The notes: a model not told the origin generated them from the sequence alone. Numbered from the stretch's first letter, positions 1 to 8,059 are shown. The stretch is 12,998 nucleotides of DNA from Candidatus Omnitrophota bacterium (GCA_016206995.1 JACQQN010000143.1:1-12998), one strand, 5' to 3'. Translations and numbers: made by a program.

Positions 1-564
1 ATCATAATCCACCTGAGTTGAACCGCTGCTTTCAGGCAATTTTCGTGCGATTGTATCAACCAGTTCAGCAATTCCCTGTCCTTGAGCAGTCGAGATTTTA
101 ATTAACTGATCATAACCAAGCTTGTAAAACTGATCGGCATCGCTATAAAGTTCGTGATGATCCAACTTATTAACAACTACAATAACTTGTTTTTTCCTTG
201 TTCGCAGCTTCTGAGCAAATAACTCATCCTGTGGATGTATTCCGCCTTTACCATCACACACAAACAAAATTATCTTTGCGTCATGAATTGCTTTTTCGAC
301 TTCGCGGTTGATTTCATTGCGGAAGAGCACTTCTTTCTCAAACGAAAAACCGCCGGTATCCATCAAACGAAATGAACCACTTTTATGGCGGATGGTTGTA
401 CCGATGCGATCGACAGTTGTGCCATGCTCCGGTTGAACAATGGCAAGCTGCCTTCCGGCGATGCGATTAAAAAGAGAAGATTTGCCAACGTTGGTTCGGC
501 CAACAATGGCTACAAGCGGCAGATTGGCTTCTGATTTACGAAGAGTTTGTGGTTGTTTTTGCAT
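1..564 (-). CDS. der: Ribosome-assembly GTPase Der (EngA), N-terminal part, cut by window edge
   Basis: Der is a tandem-GTPase protein that helps mature the 50S ribosomal subunit in the cytoplasm. The visible 188 residues hold the first G domain: G1 GRTNVGKS at 22-29, a probable G2 Thr near 50, G3 DTGG at 69-72, G4 NKLD at 132-135 and G5 STAQG at 158-162. The stretch between G3 and G4 (a CDG...PQDELFAQKLR pattern) matches Der better than Era or MnmE. The second G domain and the KH-like domain would lie beyond the left edge. The ATG at 564-562 overlaps the last 29 bases of pgsA and has no clear Shine-Dalgarno; it gives about 16 residues before the first beta strand, longer than usual. G1 has Thr where Der normally has Pro, and the G2 loop differs from the usual PGVTRD. 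The family call is fairly sure; the start is less so. Confidence 0.87.
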   Translation of the reverse strand, partial: MQKQPQTLRKSEANLPLVAIVGRTNVGKSSLFNRIAGRQLAIVQPEHGTTVDRIGTTIRHKSGSFRLMDTGGFSFEKEVLFRNEINREVEKAIHDAKIILFVCDGKGGIHPQDELFAQKLRTRKKQVIVVVNKLDHHELYSDADQFYKLGYDQLIKISTAQGQGIAELVDTIARKLPESSGSTQVDYD

Positions 565-1096
565 GGTTGAGCCGCTTCATCTCGCGCAAAATATAGACGA
601 TTCCTGAAGCAACTGTCAAGCCAGCCGTGATCAACCAAAATAGAACTGCTAACCGATTTTGAAGCAAAATAATCAAAATAGTAGCCATTTGAAAGAAGGT
701 TGTGATCTTTCCCAACACATTTGGGTTAACTTTGACAGATCGAGTTGTAACAAAAACAACGGCAAGCCCTCCAAGAATAAAGATATCTCGAAAAATAACA
801 ATAATGACGACCCAAAGCGGTGGTTTCAAAGGTAGCGAAGAGACGCTGAGCCCGATAAATGCTGAGATCAAAAGAAGTTTATCAGCGAGAGGATCTAAAA
901 AGGTTCCAAGTTCGGACCCCATTTTCCATTTCCGAACGATAAAACCGTCAAGCGCATCGGTCACGCTAGCGAATAAAAATACAGAAAATGCAATCCACCG
1001 ATAATAATCGTGATCAACTTGGTAGTAAATCAGCGCTGTAAAAAAGAATGGAACTAAGAAAACTCTTAATAATGTGATGTAATTAGGAAGTGTCAC
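536..1096 (-). CDS. pgsA: CDP-diacylglycerol--glycerol-3-phosphate 3-phosphatidyltransferase
   Basis: This integral inner-membrane enzyme makes phosphatidylglycerol phosphate from CDP-diacylglycerol and glycerol-3-phosphate, the committed step to phosphatidylglycerol and cardiolipin. The 186-residue length fits the family. The CDP-alcohol phosphotransferase motif is visible as D47-x2-D50-G51-x2-V54-R55-x8-G64-x3-D68-x3-D72, with all four metal-binding Asp present; the usual Ala before Arg is Val. Hydrophobic stretches at about 5-25, 34-46, 74-85, 92-116, 129-145 and 149-168 suggest about six membrane segments. The start is GTG at 1096-1094, one base after the smc stop, with no visible Shine-Dalgarno, so translation is probably coupled to smc. 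The N-terminus (LPNYITLLR pattern) is typical of PgsA and supports this start. A related CDP-alcohol phosphotransferase with another acceptor cannot be excluded, but the N-terminus and length favour PgsA. Confidence 0.9.
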   Translation of the reverse strand: MTLPNYITLLRVFLVPFFFTALIYYQVDHDYYRWIAFSVFLFASVTDALDGFIVRKWKMGSELGTFLDPLADKLLLISAFIGLSVSSLPLKPPLWVVIIVIFRDIFILGGLAVVFVTTRSVKVNPNVLGKITTFFQMATILIILLQNRLAVLFWLITAGLTVASGIVYILREMKRLNHAKTTTNSS

Positions 1097-1097
1097 G

Positions 1098-4000
1098 CTA
1101 GTGAATGGCGGCGTTTAGTTCTTTTTGAATTTTTTGATCGGAGTGTTCAACAGTTTCTGCGCCCGCACCCACTTTGACTGACACAATTTTTGAAACGCCC
1201 GCTTCTTCCATTGTCACTCCATAGAGTGAATCCGCCATGCTAATGGTTTTTCTGCTATGAGTCACAATAATAAACTGTGTATTCTCAAGAAACTCGCGCA
1301 CGACTGTGACAAACCGTTCATTATTTGCTTCGTCTAAAGGAGCATCAATTTCGTCGAGCACACAAAACGGTGAGGGTTTAATCTTGAATAGAGCAAAGAG
1401 TAAAGCGATCGCCGTAAGTGCTTTTTCCCCGCCCGAAAGCAAGCTGATGTGTTGCGGTTTTTTGCCGGGCGGTCTTGCAACGATATCGAGCCCAGAATCA
1501 AGTGGATTTTTTTCATCCAGCAAAACAAGATCAGCTTCACCACCTTGAAATAAGGTTCTAAAGTAAGCGCGAAACATTTCCCGTACCTTCGCAAGTGTTT
1601 CTTCAAACAATTGCTTGGTTGTGCGGTTAATTTTTCGAATTGCCTCAAGCAAACTCTCCTTGGAATTTTCCAAATCCTTTTTCTGTGTACTCAGAAAATT
1701 GTATCGTTGTTTTGTCTCTTCATATTCCTCAATGGCAAGCAAATTTACTGTTCCGCATGTTTCAACTTTCTTTTGTAATTCATGAATAGTTTCATCAATC
1801 GCTGCTGGATCAATATCGGATTTCGGTTGTTTGATCAGTTCATTCTCTTCTAGTGTAATATGGTATGAATTGCGGACTCGTTCAATTGCCGTATTCTTTT
1901 GAAAGTCTAATTCCATCACTCGTTTGTCTGAGGAATGTAGTTCGTTCCGGGTGTGTTCGATGTTTTTAAGCGATTGGTTCCGTTCTTGCTCGAGAGCTGA
2001 CTTCGCCGTAATGCTTAAGTTTCGTTTTTCTTTTCGCTGTTCCGCCACTGTGCTCGCAGAAATTAACCTATTTTGCAAGTCGTTTCCATCTCTGTGTAAT
2101 TGAAGGCTTGCAGATTCTAGTTTAGCAATTCGCGCTTCTAACATGGTTTGATCGCTCTCTAACGTCATTAATCGCTTTTGATGCTCGGACTCATTCGTTT
2201 GCATCATGGTAATCGATTCTGAAAGCCGTCGTTCTGTTTCCGCGTGGTTTTCTAATTGTGTTTTGACGCGCGTAAAATCGATGACATGCTCTTCTCGCAC
2301 TTTTTTCTGATCTTCAAGCCATTTTGTTTCATCGTGCAAGCGACTACTCATCTCCTTTTCTTCTTGGGTAAGGTACTCTAGTTGGGAGGTTGATTCTTCA
2401 CGGTGTTTCTGATTTTCAAGTTCTGTAATTACAAATTCTTGCAAGTCCTTTGAATAAATTTCAATTTCTTCTCGATGGTGCATTCGCTTAGTTTGTAGCG
2501 TTCTAAGCCCTGCTTCGACGCGCTCGATTTGAAGTTTAAGTTCAACCGTTTGATTCCCCGCTTCTTTTAAAGTTGTTTCTGTGATTAACAACTCAGATTC
2601 GAGGCGTTCTTTCTGACAATTTTCTTGGTTCAACAATGTTTCAAATTTAGCTAATTCTGTGAGAAGATTTGTTTTTTCTTTTTCGCGCAACTTGAGATCT
2701 TGAATCGGGGTCGGAGAACCGTTTCTGAATGTCATTTGAAATCCCGGACCCAAACAAACGCCGTGAGACGACACAAGTCGCGCGCGGTCTGCAAGACGTG
2801 CACATTCGCTTGCATTACTTTCATTGATTTCACTTACCACGTAAACATTCCCAAGCAAGTGAGTGAATAAACCTTCATAACCATTTTTTACTTTGATCAC
2901 ATCTAAGAGACGCTTTTTGATAAGTTGATGCTGCAATAACGATGGTTCTGCAACTGGAATTTTCACGCGATCTGCCTCATCACGAATTAAAATCGATGCT
3001 TGATGGTGCCCTCCGGATTGAATGTGACCCAAAAGGTTGGCTGCGCTTTGAGCTGTTGGCATCACAACTGCTTTTGAAAATTCAGCGAGCGCTGCCGCAG
3101 CTGCCACTTCATAGCCTTCGTCAATCTCAAGCAAATCAAGGAGTGCCGAAACTGTTTCGCTCTCATATTTATTTTGCTTGGTTAAAATTTCTTTAACACT
3201 TGCAAAACCAGCTCCGTCTAGCTTATTAAATAACTCGAGTCGGTGATTTAACTCAGATCGTTTTTCACGGTAAAGGCTTAGATTGGATAGAGCAGCGCGT
3301 GATTCTGAAAAAATTCTATCTTTTTCCTGCAAAAGTTGATCCAGGTTGTTTTGTTGATCTGTGAGTTTCAAACGAAGTTTAGCAATTTCAATAGTTAACT
3401 TTTCTTCATCTTGTTGAATCACGATTGATTCCTGCTCTAACTTTGCAATAGCATCTGAAGCATGTTTTTTACGCTCTTCAAGAGCCTGCTCGGAAATTGC
3501 AAGTTGATGAAGTCGGTTCCTAAGTTGTGTTAATTTTGAGGCAAGTTCAAAACTTTGTTCTTGATGCTGAAAAACAGCTAGTGCTTTATCATTCACCAGC
3601 TTATGCAACTGGGCAAGGTGCGCTTCAACATCTTTCTTGGTTTGTTCAAGAGTACTCCGCGCATTCGATAGGGTTACTAACTCCTCGCTTTTAACCAACA
3701 TCTCTTGCTTTAAGCGAGCGCAAACCTCTTGAATTTCTTTAATCTCTTCATTGTTTTTATCGATCAAAGTTTTTGTTTCATGAAACCGCTCGCGGGTTGT
3801 TTCGCGTTCACGCTGCGTTGAAATCAGTTTTTGTTCGTATTGGATACGTTCCTGTTCAGCTTGAAAAAATTCGCGCTCCAGTGTTTCCCATTCAAATTGC
3901 GCGGTTTGATACTTACTCTCAATATTCGCGAGCGTTTGCTGTTCCACTTCCAATTTTTGTTGGCAGGCTGCACGTTCATTCAGTAATTCATTTTTTGTTT

Positions 4001-4715
4001 GTTCTAACTGAAAAAGCGCAATTGAAAGCTTGGTCAATTCAAGTGATTTTAGTTTTTCAAAGTAAACTTTATATTGCTCGGCGCGGCGGGCCTGACGTTC
4101 TGCGTATTTAATATTGCGTTCCACCTCAGAAACAATATCGTTCAACCGAAGTAGATTTTGTTCGGTTTGCTCAAGCTTTCGAATTGCCTCGTCTTTCTTT
4201 ACCTTGTATTTTGAGATTCCCGCAGCTTCTTCAATTAAAAATCGGCGCTCCTCAGCTTCAGCGCTCAAAATATAGTCAATTCGCCCTTGCTCAATCATGG
4301 AATACGAATTTGAACCAATTCCAGTGTCAAGAATTAGATTTTGGATATCTTTCAAACGACAAGCTGTTTTGTTGACAAGGTATTCACTTTCGCCAGAACG
4401 GTAAAGTCGGCGCGTGATGGAGACTTCGTCGAATTCGATGGGAAGCGCATGATTGGTATTGTCAATCGTTAAGGTGACCTCAGCAAAATTGATTGGTTCC
4501 CTAAAATCGGTTCCTTGAAAAATAACATCTTCCATCCGTGATCCACGCAACATTTTAGCACTTCGCTCGCCCAACACCCATCGAATGGCATCAGAAATGT
4601 TACTTTTTCCACATCCATTTGGTCCAACGATGCATGTCACGCCTTTTTCAAAAATGATCTCGGTTTTCTTTGCGAAGGATTTGAAACCGCAAACATCTAA
4701 TTTTTTAAGGTGCAT
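1098..4715 (-). CDS. smc: Chromosome segregation protein SMC
   Basis: Smc is the ATPase of the bacterial condensin-like complex; with ScpA and ScpB it organises and separates replicated chromosomes. The 1205-residue protein is slightly long for the family. It shows an N-terminal head with Walker A GPNGCGKS at 31-38 and a Q-loop IEQGRID at 142-148. A long coiled coil spans about 170-495, a hinge about 498-670, and a returning coiled coil about 675-1050. The C-terminal head has signature LSGGEKAL at 1093-1100, Walker B CVLDEID at 1118-1124, a D-loop just after it, and switch His1153. Parts of the hinge core are diverged. The ATG at 4715 is preceded by a good AAGGA site. It follows fabF after 113 bases and runs into pgsA. 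In many Firmicutes smc follows rnc and precedes ftsY; neither is here. No frameshift is seen. RecN or SbcC are excluded by head motifs and hinge layout. Confidence 0.97.
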   Translation of the reverse strand: MHLKKLDVCGFKSFAKKTEIIFEKGVTCIVGPNGCGKSNISDAIRWVLGERSAKMLRGSRMEDVIFQGTDFREPINFAEVTLTIDNTNHALPIEFDEVSITRRLYRSGESEYLVNKTACRLKDIQNLILDTGIGSNSYSMIEQGRIDYILSAEAEERRFLIEEAAGISKYKVKKDEAIRKLEQTEQNLLRLNDIVSEVERNIKYAERQARRAEQYKVYFEKLKSLELTKLSIALFQLEQTKNELLNERAACQQKLEVEQQTLANIESKYQTAQFEWETLEREFFQAEQERIQYEQKLISTQRERETTRERFHETKTLIDKNNEEIKEIQEVCARLKQEMLVKSEELVTLSNARSTLEQTKKDVEAHLAQLHKLVNDKALAVFQHQEQSFELASKLTQLRNRLHQLAISEQALEERKKHASDAIAKLEQESIVIQQDEEKLTIEIAKLRLKLTDQQNNLDQLLQEKDRIFSESRAALSNLSLYREKRSELNHRLELFNKLDGAGFASVKEILTKQNKYESETVSALLDLLEIDEGYEVAAAAALAEFSKAVVMPTAQSAANLLGHIQSGGHHQASILIRDEADRVKIPVAEPSLLQHQLIKKRLLDVIKVKNGYEGLFTHLLGNVYVVSEINESNASECARLADRARLVSSHGVCLGPGFQMTFRNGSPTPIQDLKLREKEKTNLLTELAKFETLLNQENCQKERLESELLITETTLKEAGNQTVELKLQIERVEAGLRTLQTKRMHHREEIEIYSKDLQEFVITELENQKHREESTSQLEYLTQEEKEMSSRLHDETKWLEDQKKVREEHVIDFTRVKTQLENHAETERRLSESITMMQTNESEHQKRLMTLESDQTMLEARIAKLESASLQLHRDGNDLQNRLISASTVAEQRKEKRNLSITAKSALEQERNQSLKNIEHTRNELHSSDKRVMELDFQKNTAIERVRNSYHITLEENELIKQPKSDIDPAAIDETIHELQKKVETCGTVNLLAIEEYEETKQRYNFLSTQKKDLENSKESLLEAIRKINRTTKQLFEETLAKVREMFRAYFRTLFQGGEADLVLLDEKNPLDSGLDIVARPPGKKPQHISLLSGGEKALTAIALLFALFKIKPSPFCVLDEIDAPLDEANNERFVTVVREFLENTQFIIVTHSRKTISMADSLYGVTMEEAGVSKIVSVKVGAGAETVEHSDQKIQKELNAAIH

Positions 4716-4828
4716 GCTACTTCCTTCTTTTATATGGCCAGCTGATATACTGCTTAAAATATCGTCTCTTTAATTGAAAGCTTGATAGAAATTGACTTGT
4801 TCGAAGGCTGAGGATCTCTACGGGAAGA
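4716..4828 (-). other. fabF-smc intergenic region
   Basis: This 113-base gap is the only one over 50 bases in the window, so a promoter for smc-pgsA-der or a terminator for the fab genes would most likely sit here. It contains the smc Shine-Dalgarno. Read on the minus strand it is AT-rich with TATA-like hexamers (TATATC, TATAAA), but none has a convincing -35 box at 16-18 bases. The TATAAA lies so close to the start codon that a transcript from it would be nearly leaderless. A five-base inverted repeat (4731-4735 with 4745-4749) lacks a GC stem and a T-tract. No good promoter or terminator can be called. Confidence 0.5.
4722..4726 (-). promoter_or_regulatory. Shine-Dalgarno site of smc
   Basis: AAGGA on the minus strand, six bases before the smc ATG at 4715. 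It supports this start and suggests that smc is translated independently of fabF, which ends 113 bases upstream. Confidence 0.7.
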
Positions 4829-6076
4829 TTATTCAAACTGCTTAAAACAAATAGTGGCATTGTGTCCGCCAAAGCCAAGTGAATTCGACAAAGCGACACG
4901 AACTGTTGCCCGCCTTGCTTCATTTGGAACATAATCCAAATCGCAATCCGGATCGGGATGTTTGTAGTTAATCGTCGGCGGTACAATTCCCTCTTTAATC
5001 GCAAGGACAGTAAAAATTGCTTCAACTCCGCCAGCCGCTCCAAGAAGATGGCCTGTCATTGATTTGGTAGAACTCACCATTACCTTTTTGGCATGCGACC
5101 CTAGAGCTTTTTTGATGGCAATTGTTTCAACCTTATCATTGAGAAACGTAGAGGTTCCATGTGCGTTGATGTAGTCAATTTGCTCTGGCTTCACGCCTGC
5201 TTCTTTCATGGCGCGGATCATACATCGCGAGGCGCCATCACCCTCGGGGTCCGGTGCCGTCATGTGAGTAGCATCTGAAGTCATACCATAACCAATGATT
5301 TCAGCGAAAATGTGTGCATTCCGTTTAAGTGCGTGTTCTAATTCCTCAAGAATCACAACACCGCAACCTTCCCCCATAACAAATCCATTTCGCGTTGCAT
5401 CAAATGGCCGCGAAGCTGTTTTTGGCTCATCATTGTAAGTGCTGAGGGCTTTCATAGCATCGAACCCACCAAAACCAAGCGAGGTAATACAAGATTCCGT
5501 ACCACCAGCAATCATTACCATGGCTTCCCCACGCTGGATAATCTTAAAAGCATCTCCGATCGCATGCGATCCGGTTGCGCAAGCTGTCGCAACACAATTA
5601 TTGGGTCCTTTAAAACCATATTGGATTGAAATTTGTCCTGGCGCCATGTTTACAATTAGCATTGGAATCAAAAATGGAGATATCCGCTCTGGACCCTTCT
5701 CGAGAAGAATTTTATGCTGTTCCTCGATGGTTCGCAGCCCGCCAATACCAGAACCAACTAAAACACCAATTTCGGAAAGATTTTCTTTGGATAGATCAAG
5801 TTTTGAATCGTCCAATGCCATTCGGGCACCTGCAAGTGCTAACTGCACAAAACGATCTGTTTTCTTAATTTGCTTCAGCGGGACATATTTCGGCGCATCA
5901 AAATCGCTTACTTCGGCAGCAACCTGTGATTTGAAATGAGACGCTATCTCTTGAGGAATCTGTGTCAATCGACCAGTACCACTGATGCCTTTAATAACGT
6001 TGTGCCACGATTTTTGTGCGGTGTTACCAACAGGCGTTACGGCGCCGACGCCTGTGATTACGACGCGAGATTTCAT
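4829..6076 (-). CDS. fabF: 3-oxoacyl-[acyl-carrier-protein] synthase II (KAS II)
   Basis: FabF condenses malonyl-ACP with acyl-ACP in the elongation cycle of type II fatty acid synthesis in the cytoplasm. The 415-residue protein has the usual length and start (MKSRVVITGVGAVTP). The catalytic set is complete: Cys166 in TACATG, His306 in NAHGTST, Lys338 and His343 in the TKSMTGH segment. The C-terminal GFGGHN loop carries the gatekeeper Phe402. The ATG at 6076 lies 45 bases after the acpP stop and has no clear Shine-Dalgarno, which is odd for a gene that is not overlapping its neighbour. It is the last fab gene of the cluster, beside its substrate carrier. FabB is less likely because bacteria with this gene order usually carry FabF and the sequence signatures are FabF-like. 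Polyketide ketosynthase is unlikely given the single-domain form and context. Confidence 0.96.
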   Translation of the reverse strand: MKSRVVITGVGAVTPVGNTAQKSWHNVIKGISGTGRLTQIPQEIASHFKSQVAAEVSDFDAPKYVPLKQIKKTDRFVQLALAGARMALDDSKLDLSKENLSEIGVLVGSGIGGLRTIEEQHKILLEKGPERISPFLIPMLIVNMAPGQISIQYGFKGPNNCVATACATGSHAIGDAFKIIQRGEAMVMIAGGTESCITSLGFGGFDAMKALSTYNDEPKTASRPFDATRNGFVMGEGCGVVILEELEHALKRNAHIFAEIIGYGMTSDATHMTAPDPEGDGASRCMIRAMKEAGVKPEQIDYINAHGTSTFLNDKVETIAIKKALGSHAKKVMVSSTKSMTGHLLGAAGGVEAIFTVLAIKEGIVPPTINYKHPDPDCDLDYVPNEARRATVRVALSNSLGFGGHNATICFKQFE

Positions 6077-6121
6077 GATGATTTTTGAACTACTGGGAAG
6101 AAAGATAGGAGTGATCGCCGC

Positions 6122-6361
6122 TTATTTCGTCGAACACTTTTCTTCAATATACTTAATGGCATCGCCGACAGTTTGAATTTTCTCAGCATCTTCGTCAGGA
6201 ATCTCAATTCCGAACTCTTCTTCAAGCGCCATGACGAGTTCTACGGTATCGAGAGAATCCGCACCTAAATCGTCGACAAACGAAGCTTCTGGAGTAACTT
6301 CTTCTCTTTTTACCCCAAGTTGTTCAACGATAATATCTGTAATTTTATCTTGTACGGCCAT
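6122..6361 (-). CDS. acpP: Acyl carrier protein
   Basis: ACP carries growing acyl chains on a phosphopantetheine arm between the Fab enzymes and hands finished acyl groups to PlsX. The 79-residue acidic protein has the prosthetic-group attachment motif GADSLD, with Ser36 as the modified residue. It has the acidic helix II that docks to partner enzymes (VELVMALEEEFG pattern). Its ATG at 6361 is preceded by the best Shine-Dalgarno in the window, in keeping with the high abundance of ACP. It sits 16 bases after fabG and 45 before fabF, the classic fabD-fabG-acpP-fabF order. A holo-ACP synthase is not in the window. Identification is secure. Confidence 0.98.
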   Translation of the reverse strand: MAVQDKITDIIVEQLGVKREEVTPEASFVDDLGADSLDTVELVMALEEEFGIEIPDEDAEKIQTVGDAIKYIEEKCSTK

Positions 6362-6368
6362 TATTTAT

Positions 6369-6375
6369 CCTCCTT
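6369..6375 (-). promoter_or_regulatory. Strong Shine-Dalgarno site of acpP
   Basis: AAGGAGG on the minus strand, seven bases before the acpP ATG, lying just after the fabG stop codon. It is a full match to the 16S rRNA tail and stands out because many genes here have weak or no sites. It probably raises ACP output above its operon neighbours. Confidence 0.88.
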
Positions 6376-6377
6376 GA

Positions 6378-7124
6378 TTATGTCAACATACCGCCACATA
6401 CTTGGATTACCTGACCACTGATATAACCTGCTTCATCGGAAGCTAAAAACAACGCCGCATTTGCGACATCTTGAGGGGTTCCGAGCCTCCCCAATGGAAT
6501 CTGACTTTGCAACTCTTGCTTAATCTCGTCTTTTAATTTATCGGTCATTGCTGTTTGGATAAATCCAGGCGCAATCGCGTTCGCCGTGATTCCTCTTTTA
6601 CCAAGCTCTCTTGCCGTTGTTTTTGTCAACGCAATCACACCGCCTTTAGACGCTGCATAATTGGCTTGGCCAGCATTTCCCATAATTCCAATAATTGACG
6701 CGATATTCACAATTCGTCCACTACGTTGTTTCATCATCGCTTTTGCGACTACTTTTGTGAACAGAAAAACGCTTTTCAAATTAATTGAAAGAACAAGATC
6801 CCAATCACTTTCACTCATCATTACAAGCAATTGGTCGCGTGTGACCCCCGCGTTGTTGACAAGTATATCGATGCGACCTTTAGTGTCAAGCGTTTTTTTA
6901 ACAGTTTCTTCAACTTGGTTTGCATTTGCAACATCACACACAAAAGCAAGCGAATCTTTGCCTGTTTTTTGCAAAATTTCAGTACGTGCTTCTTGCAAAA
7001 GCTCCTCCCGAACATCACAAAGGACTGGTAGCGCTCCTGCTTTTGCAAAAGTTAATGCGATTTCTTTTCCAATGCCGCGACCGCTTCCGGTAATCAACGC
7101 AATTTTATTATCCAAACTTAACAT
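6378..7124 (-). CDS. fabG: 3-oxoacyl-[acyl-carrier-protein] reductase
   Basis: FabG reduces 3-oxoacyl-ACP to 3-hydroxyacyl-ACP, the first reduction of each elongation round. The 248-residue protein is a classical short-chain dehydrogenase: Rossmann glycine motif TGSGRGIG at 12-19, NNAG at 90-93, and catalytic tetrad Asn115, Ser143, Tyr156, Lys160. Beta strand 2 ends in an Asp (Asp37, in VLCDV). In classical SDRs an Asp there usually favours NADH, whereas E. coli-type FabG uses NADPH; Arg16 in the glycine loop is shared with NADPH forms, so the preference is uncertain. Near the C-terminus the common VNGGM is VCGGM. The ATG at 7124 overlaps the fabD stop by seven bases and has a good GGAGGA site inside fabD. 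Other SDR functions are possible on sequence alone, but the operon makes FabG very likely. Confidence 0.96.
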   Translation of the reverse strand: MLSLDNKIALITGSGRGIGKEIALTFAKAGALPVLCDVREELLQEARTEILQKTGKDSLAFVCDVANANQVEETVKKTLDTKGRIDILVNNAGVTRDQLLVMMSESDWDLVLSINLKSVFLFTKVVAKAMMKQRSGRIVNIASIIGIMGNAGQANYAASKGGVIALTKTTARELGKRGITANAIAPGFIQTAMTDKLKDEIKQELQSQIPLGRLGTPQDVANAALFLASDEAGYISGQVIQVCGGMLT

Positions 7125-8053
7125 GCTTTTTCCTCCATAGTTTTTATAAGTTCAAGAATATCTGCTTCAGTCTCGATGGCGCTAACCGAAAAACCAACAT
7201 TATTGCGCTTCGCAAGGCCTTTCAAAACTTTACCTGGTCCAATTTCAAATGCTTGCCGAACCCCTAGAGCACCTAAAGTTTCCATTGTTTTAACCCATTG
7301 CACAGACTGTGTGACTTGGCGCCCCAGAAGCGCTTTGATTTTTTCAGGATCTTGTTCTACCTTCCCAGTAACATTCGGAATAAAAGCAGTTTTTGGTTTT
7401 TGAATTTGGGTTCTTTGAAGGGTTTGGCCAAGACTCTCTTGCGCAGAGCGCATCAATTTTGAATGAAAAGCTCCGCTCACTTTAAGGGGGATTGCTTTTC
7501 CACCCTTTTCCTTCGCTACTTCACAAGAGCGTAACACCGCTTCCTGCGTTCCTGACATCACGATTTGTCCTGGCGCATTAATGTTAGCGATTTGCGCTCC
7601 AGCCTGATTTTCAACCGCAACACAATTTTCCAATGTTAATCCTAAAATAGAAGCCATGGTGCCTGGGTTTTCTTTTGTGGCGCGCGCCATTAATTCCCCA
7701 CGTTTCCTTACCAAACGAACACCATCTTCAAATTGCAAGGCACCACAAGCTACAAGCGCTGTAAATTCACCAAGACTCAAGCCACAAACTACGCTGGCAG
7801 TGAAATCGGGTCGTAGCGATTGGATTGCAGATAAAATAGCCATACTCGTAACAAATATTCCGACTTGTGCATTGGCTGTATCTGTTAAAATCTCTTCGGG
7901 TCCATCAAAGCATAATTTGGAAATCGAGAAACCTAAAATTTGATCAGCTTGATCAAATATTTTTTTTGCGGGTGAAAATGCACTGTAAACTGATTTGCCC
8001 ATCCCCACATACTGCGCGCCTTGTCCAGGAAATACAAATGCGGTTGTTTCCAT
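7118..8053 (-). CDS. fabD: Malonyl-CoA:ACP transacylase
   Basis: FabD transfers malonate from CoA to ACP, supplying extender units to FabH and FabF. The 311-residue length fits the family. The N-terminal FPGQGAQ motif is at 8-14. The nucleophile elbow is GLSLGE at 91-96 with Ser93 catalytic. Arg118 aligns with the residue that binds the malonyl carboxylate, His197 in GAFHS is the dyad partner, and Gln246 aligns with the active-site Gln of E. coli FabD. The residue before the nucleophile is Leu rather than the usual His; it is not in the catalytic dyad, so activity is expected. The ATG at 8053 lies six bases after the fabH stop; a GGTGA that can pair with the 16S tail overlaps that stop. The overlap with fabG suggests coupled translation. 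Confidence 0.95.
   Translation of the reverse strand: METTAFVFPGQGAQYVGMGKSVYSAFSPAKKIFDQADQILGFSISKLCFDGPEEILTDTANAQVGIFVTSMAILSAIQSLRPDFTASVVCGLSLGEFTALVACGALQFEDGVRLVRKRGELMARATKENPGTMASILGLTLENCVAVENQAGAQIANINAPGQIVMSGTQEAVLRSCEVAKEKGGKAIPLKVSGAFHSKLMRSAQESLGQTLQRTQIQKPKTAFIPNVTGKVEQDPEKIKALLGRQVTQSVQWVKTMETLGALGVRQAFEIGPGKVLKGLAKRNNVGFSVSAIETEADILELIKTMEEKAC
7131..7136 (-). promoter_or_regulatory. Shine-Dalgarno site of fabG inside fabD
   Basis: GGAGGA on the minus strand, six bases before the fabG ATG at 7124. It lies in the last codons of fabD (Met-Glu-Glu-Lys region), so the fabD C-terminus and the fabG start signal share sequence. It supports the fabG start chosen. Confidence 0.8.
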
Positions 8054-8059
8054 TGAGGG

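Noticed and set aside
4731..4749. Inverted repeat TATAT/ATATA as a terminator or operator
   Set aside because: Arms of only five AT pairs around a nine-base loop, with no GC stem and no T-tract; expected by chance in AT-rich sequence.
4730..4770. Sigma-70 promoter for smc
   Set aside because: TATA-like hexamers are present but have no matching -35 box at proper spacing, and the best one is too close to the start codon.
4717..5043. Minus-strand open frame of 108 residues overlapping the end of fabF
   Set aside because: It is in another frame over conserved FabF sequence, with no recognisable motif; only its last part lies in the intergenic gap.
5439..5939. Plus-strand open frame of 166 residues opposite fabF
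   Set aside because: It is antisense to a conserved gene, has no family resemblance, and no clear ribosome site; a shadow frame.
6661..7140. Plus-strand open frame of 159 residues opposite fabG
   Set aside because: Fully antisense to fabG with low-complexity composition; a shadow frame.
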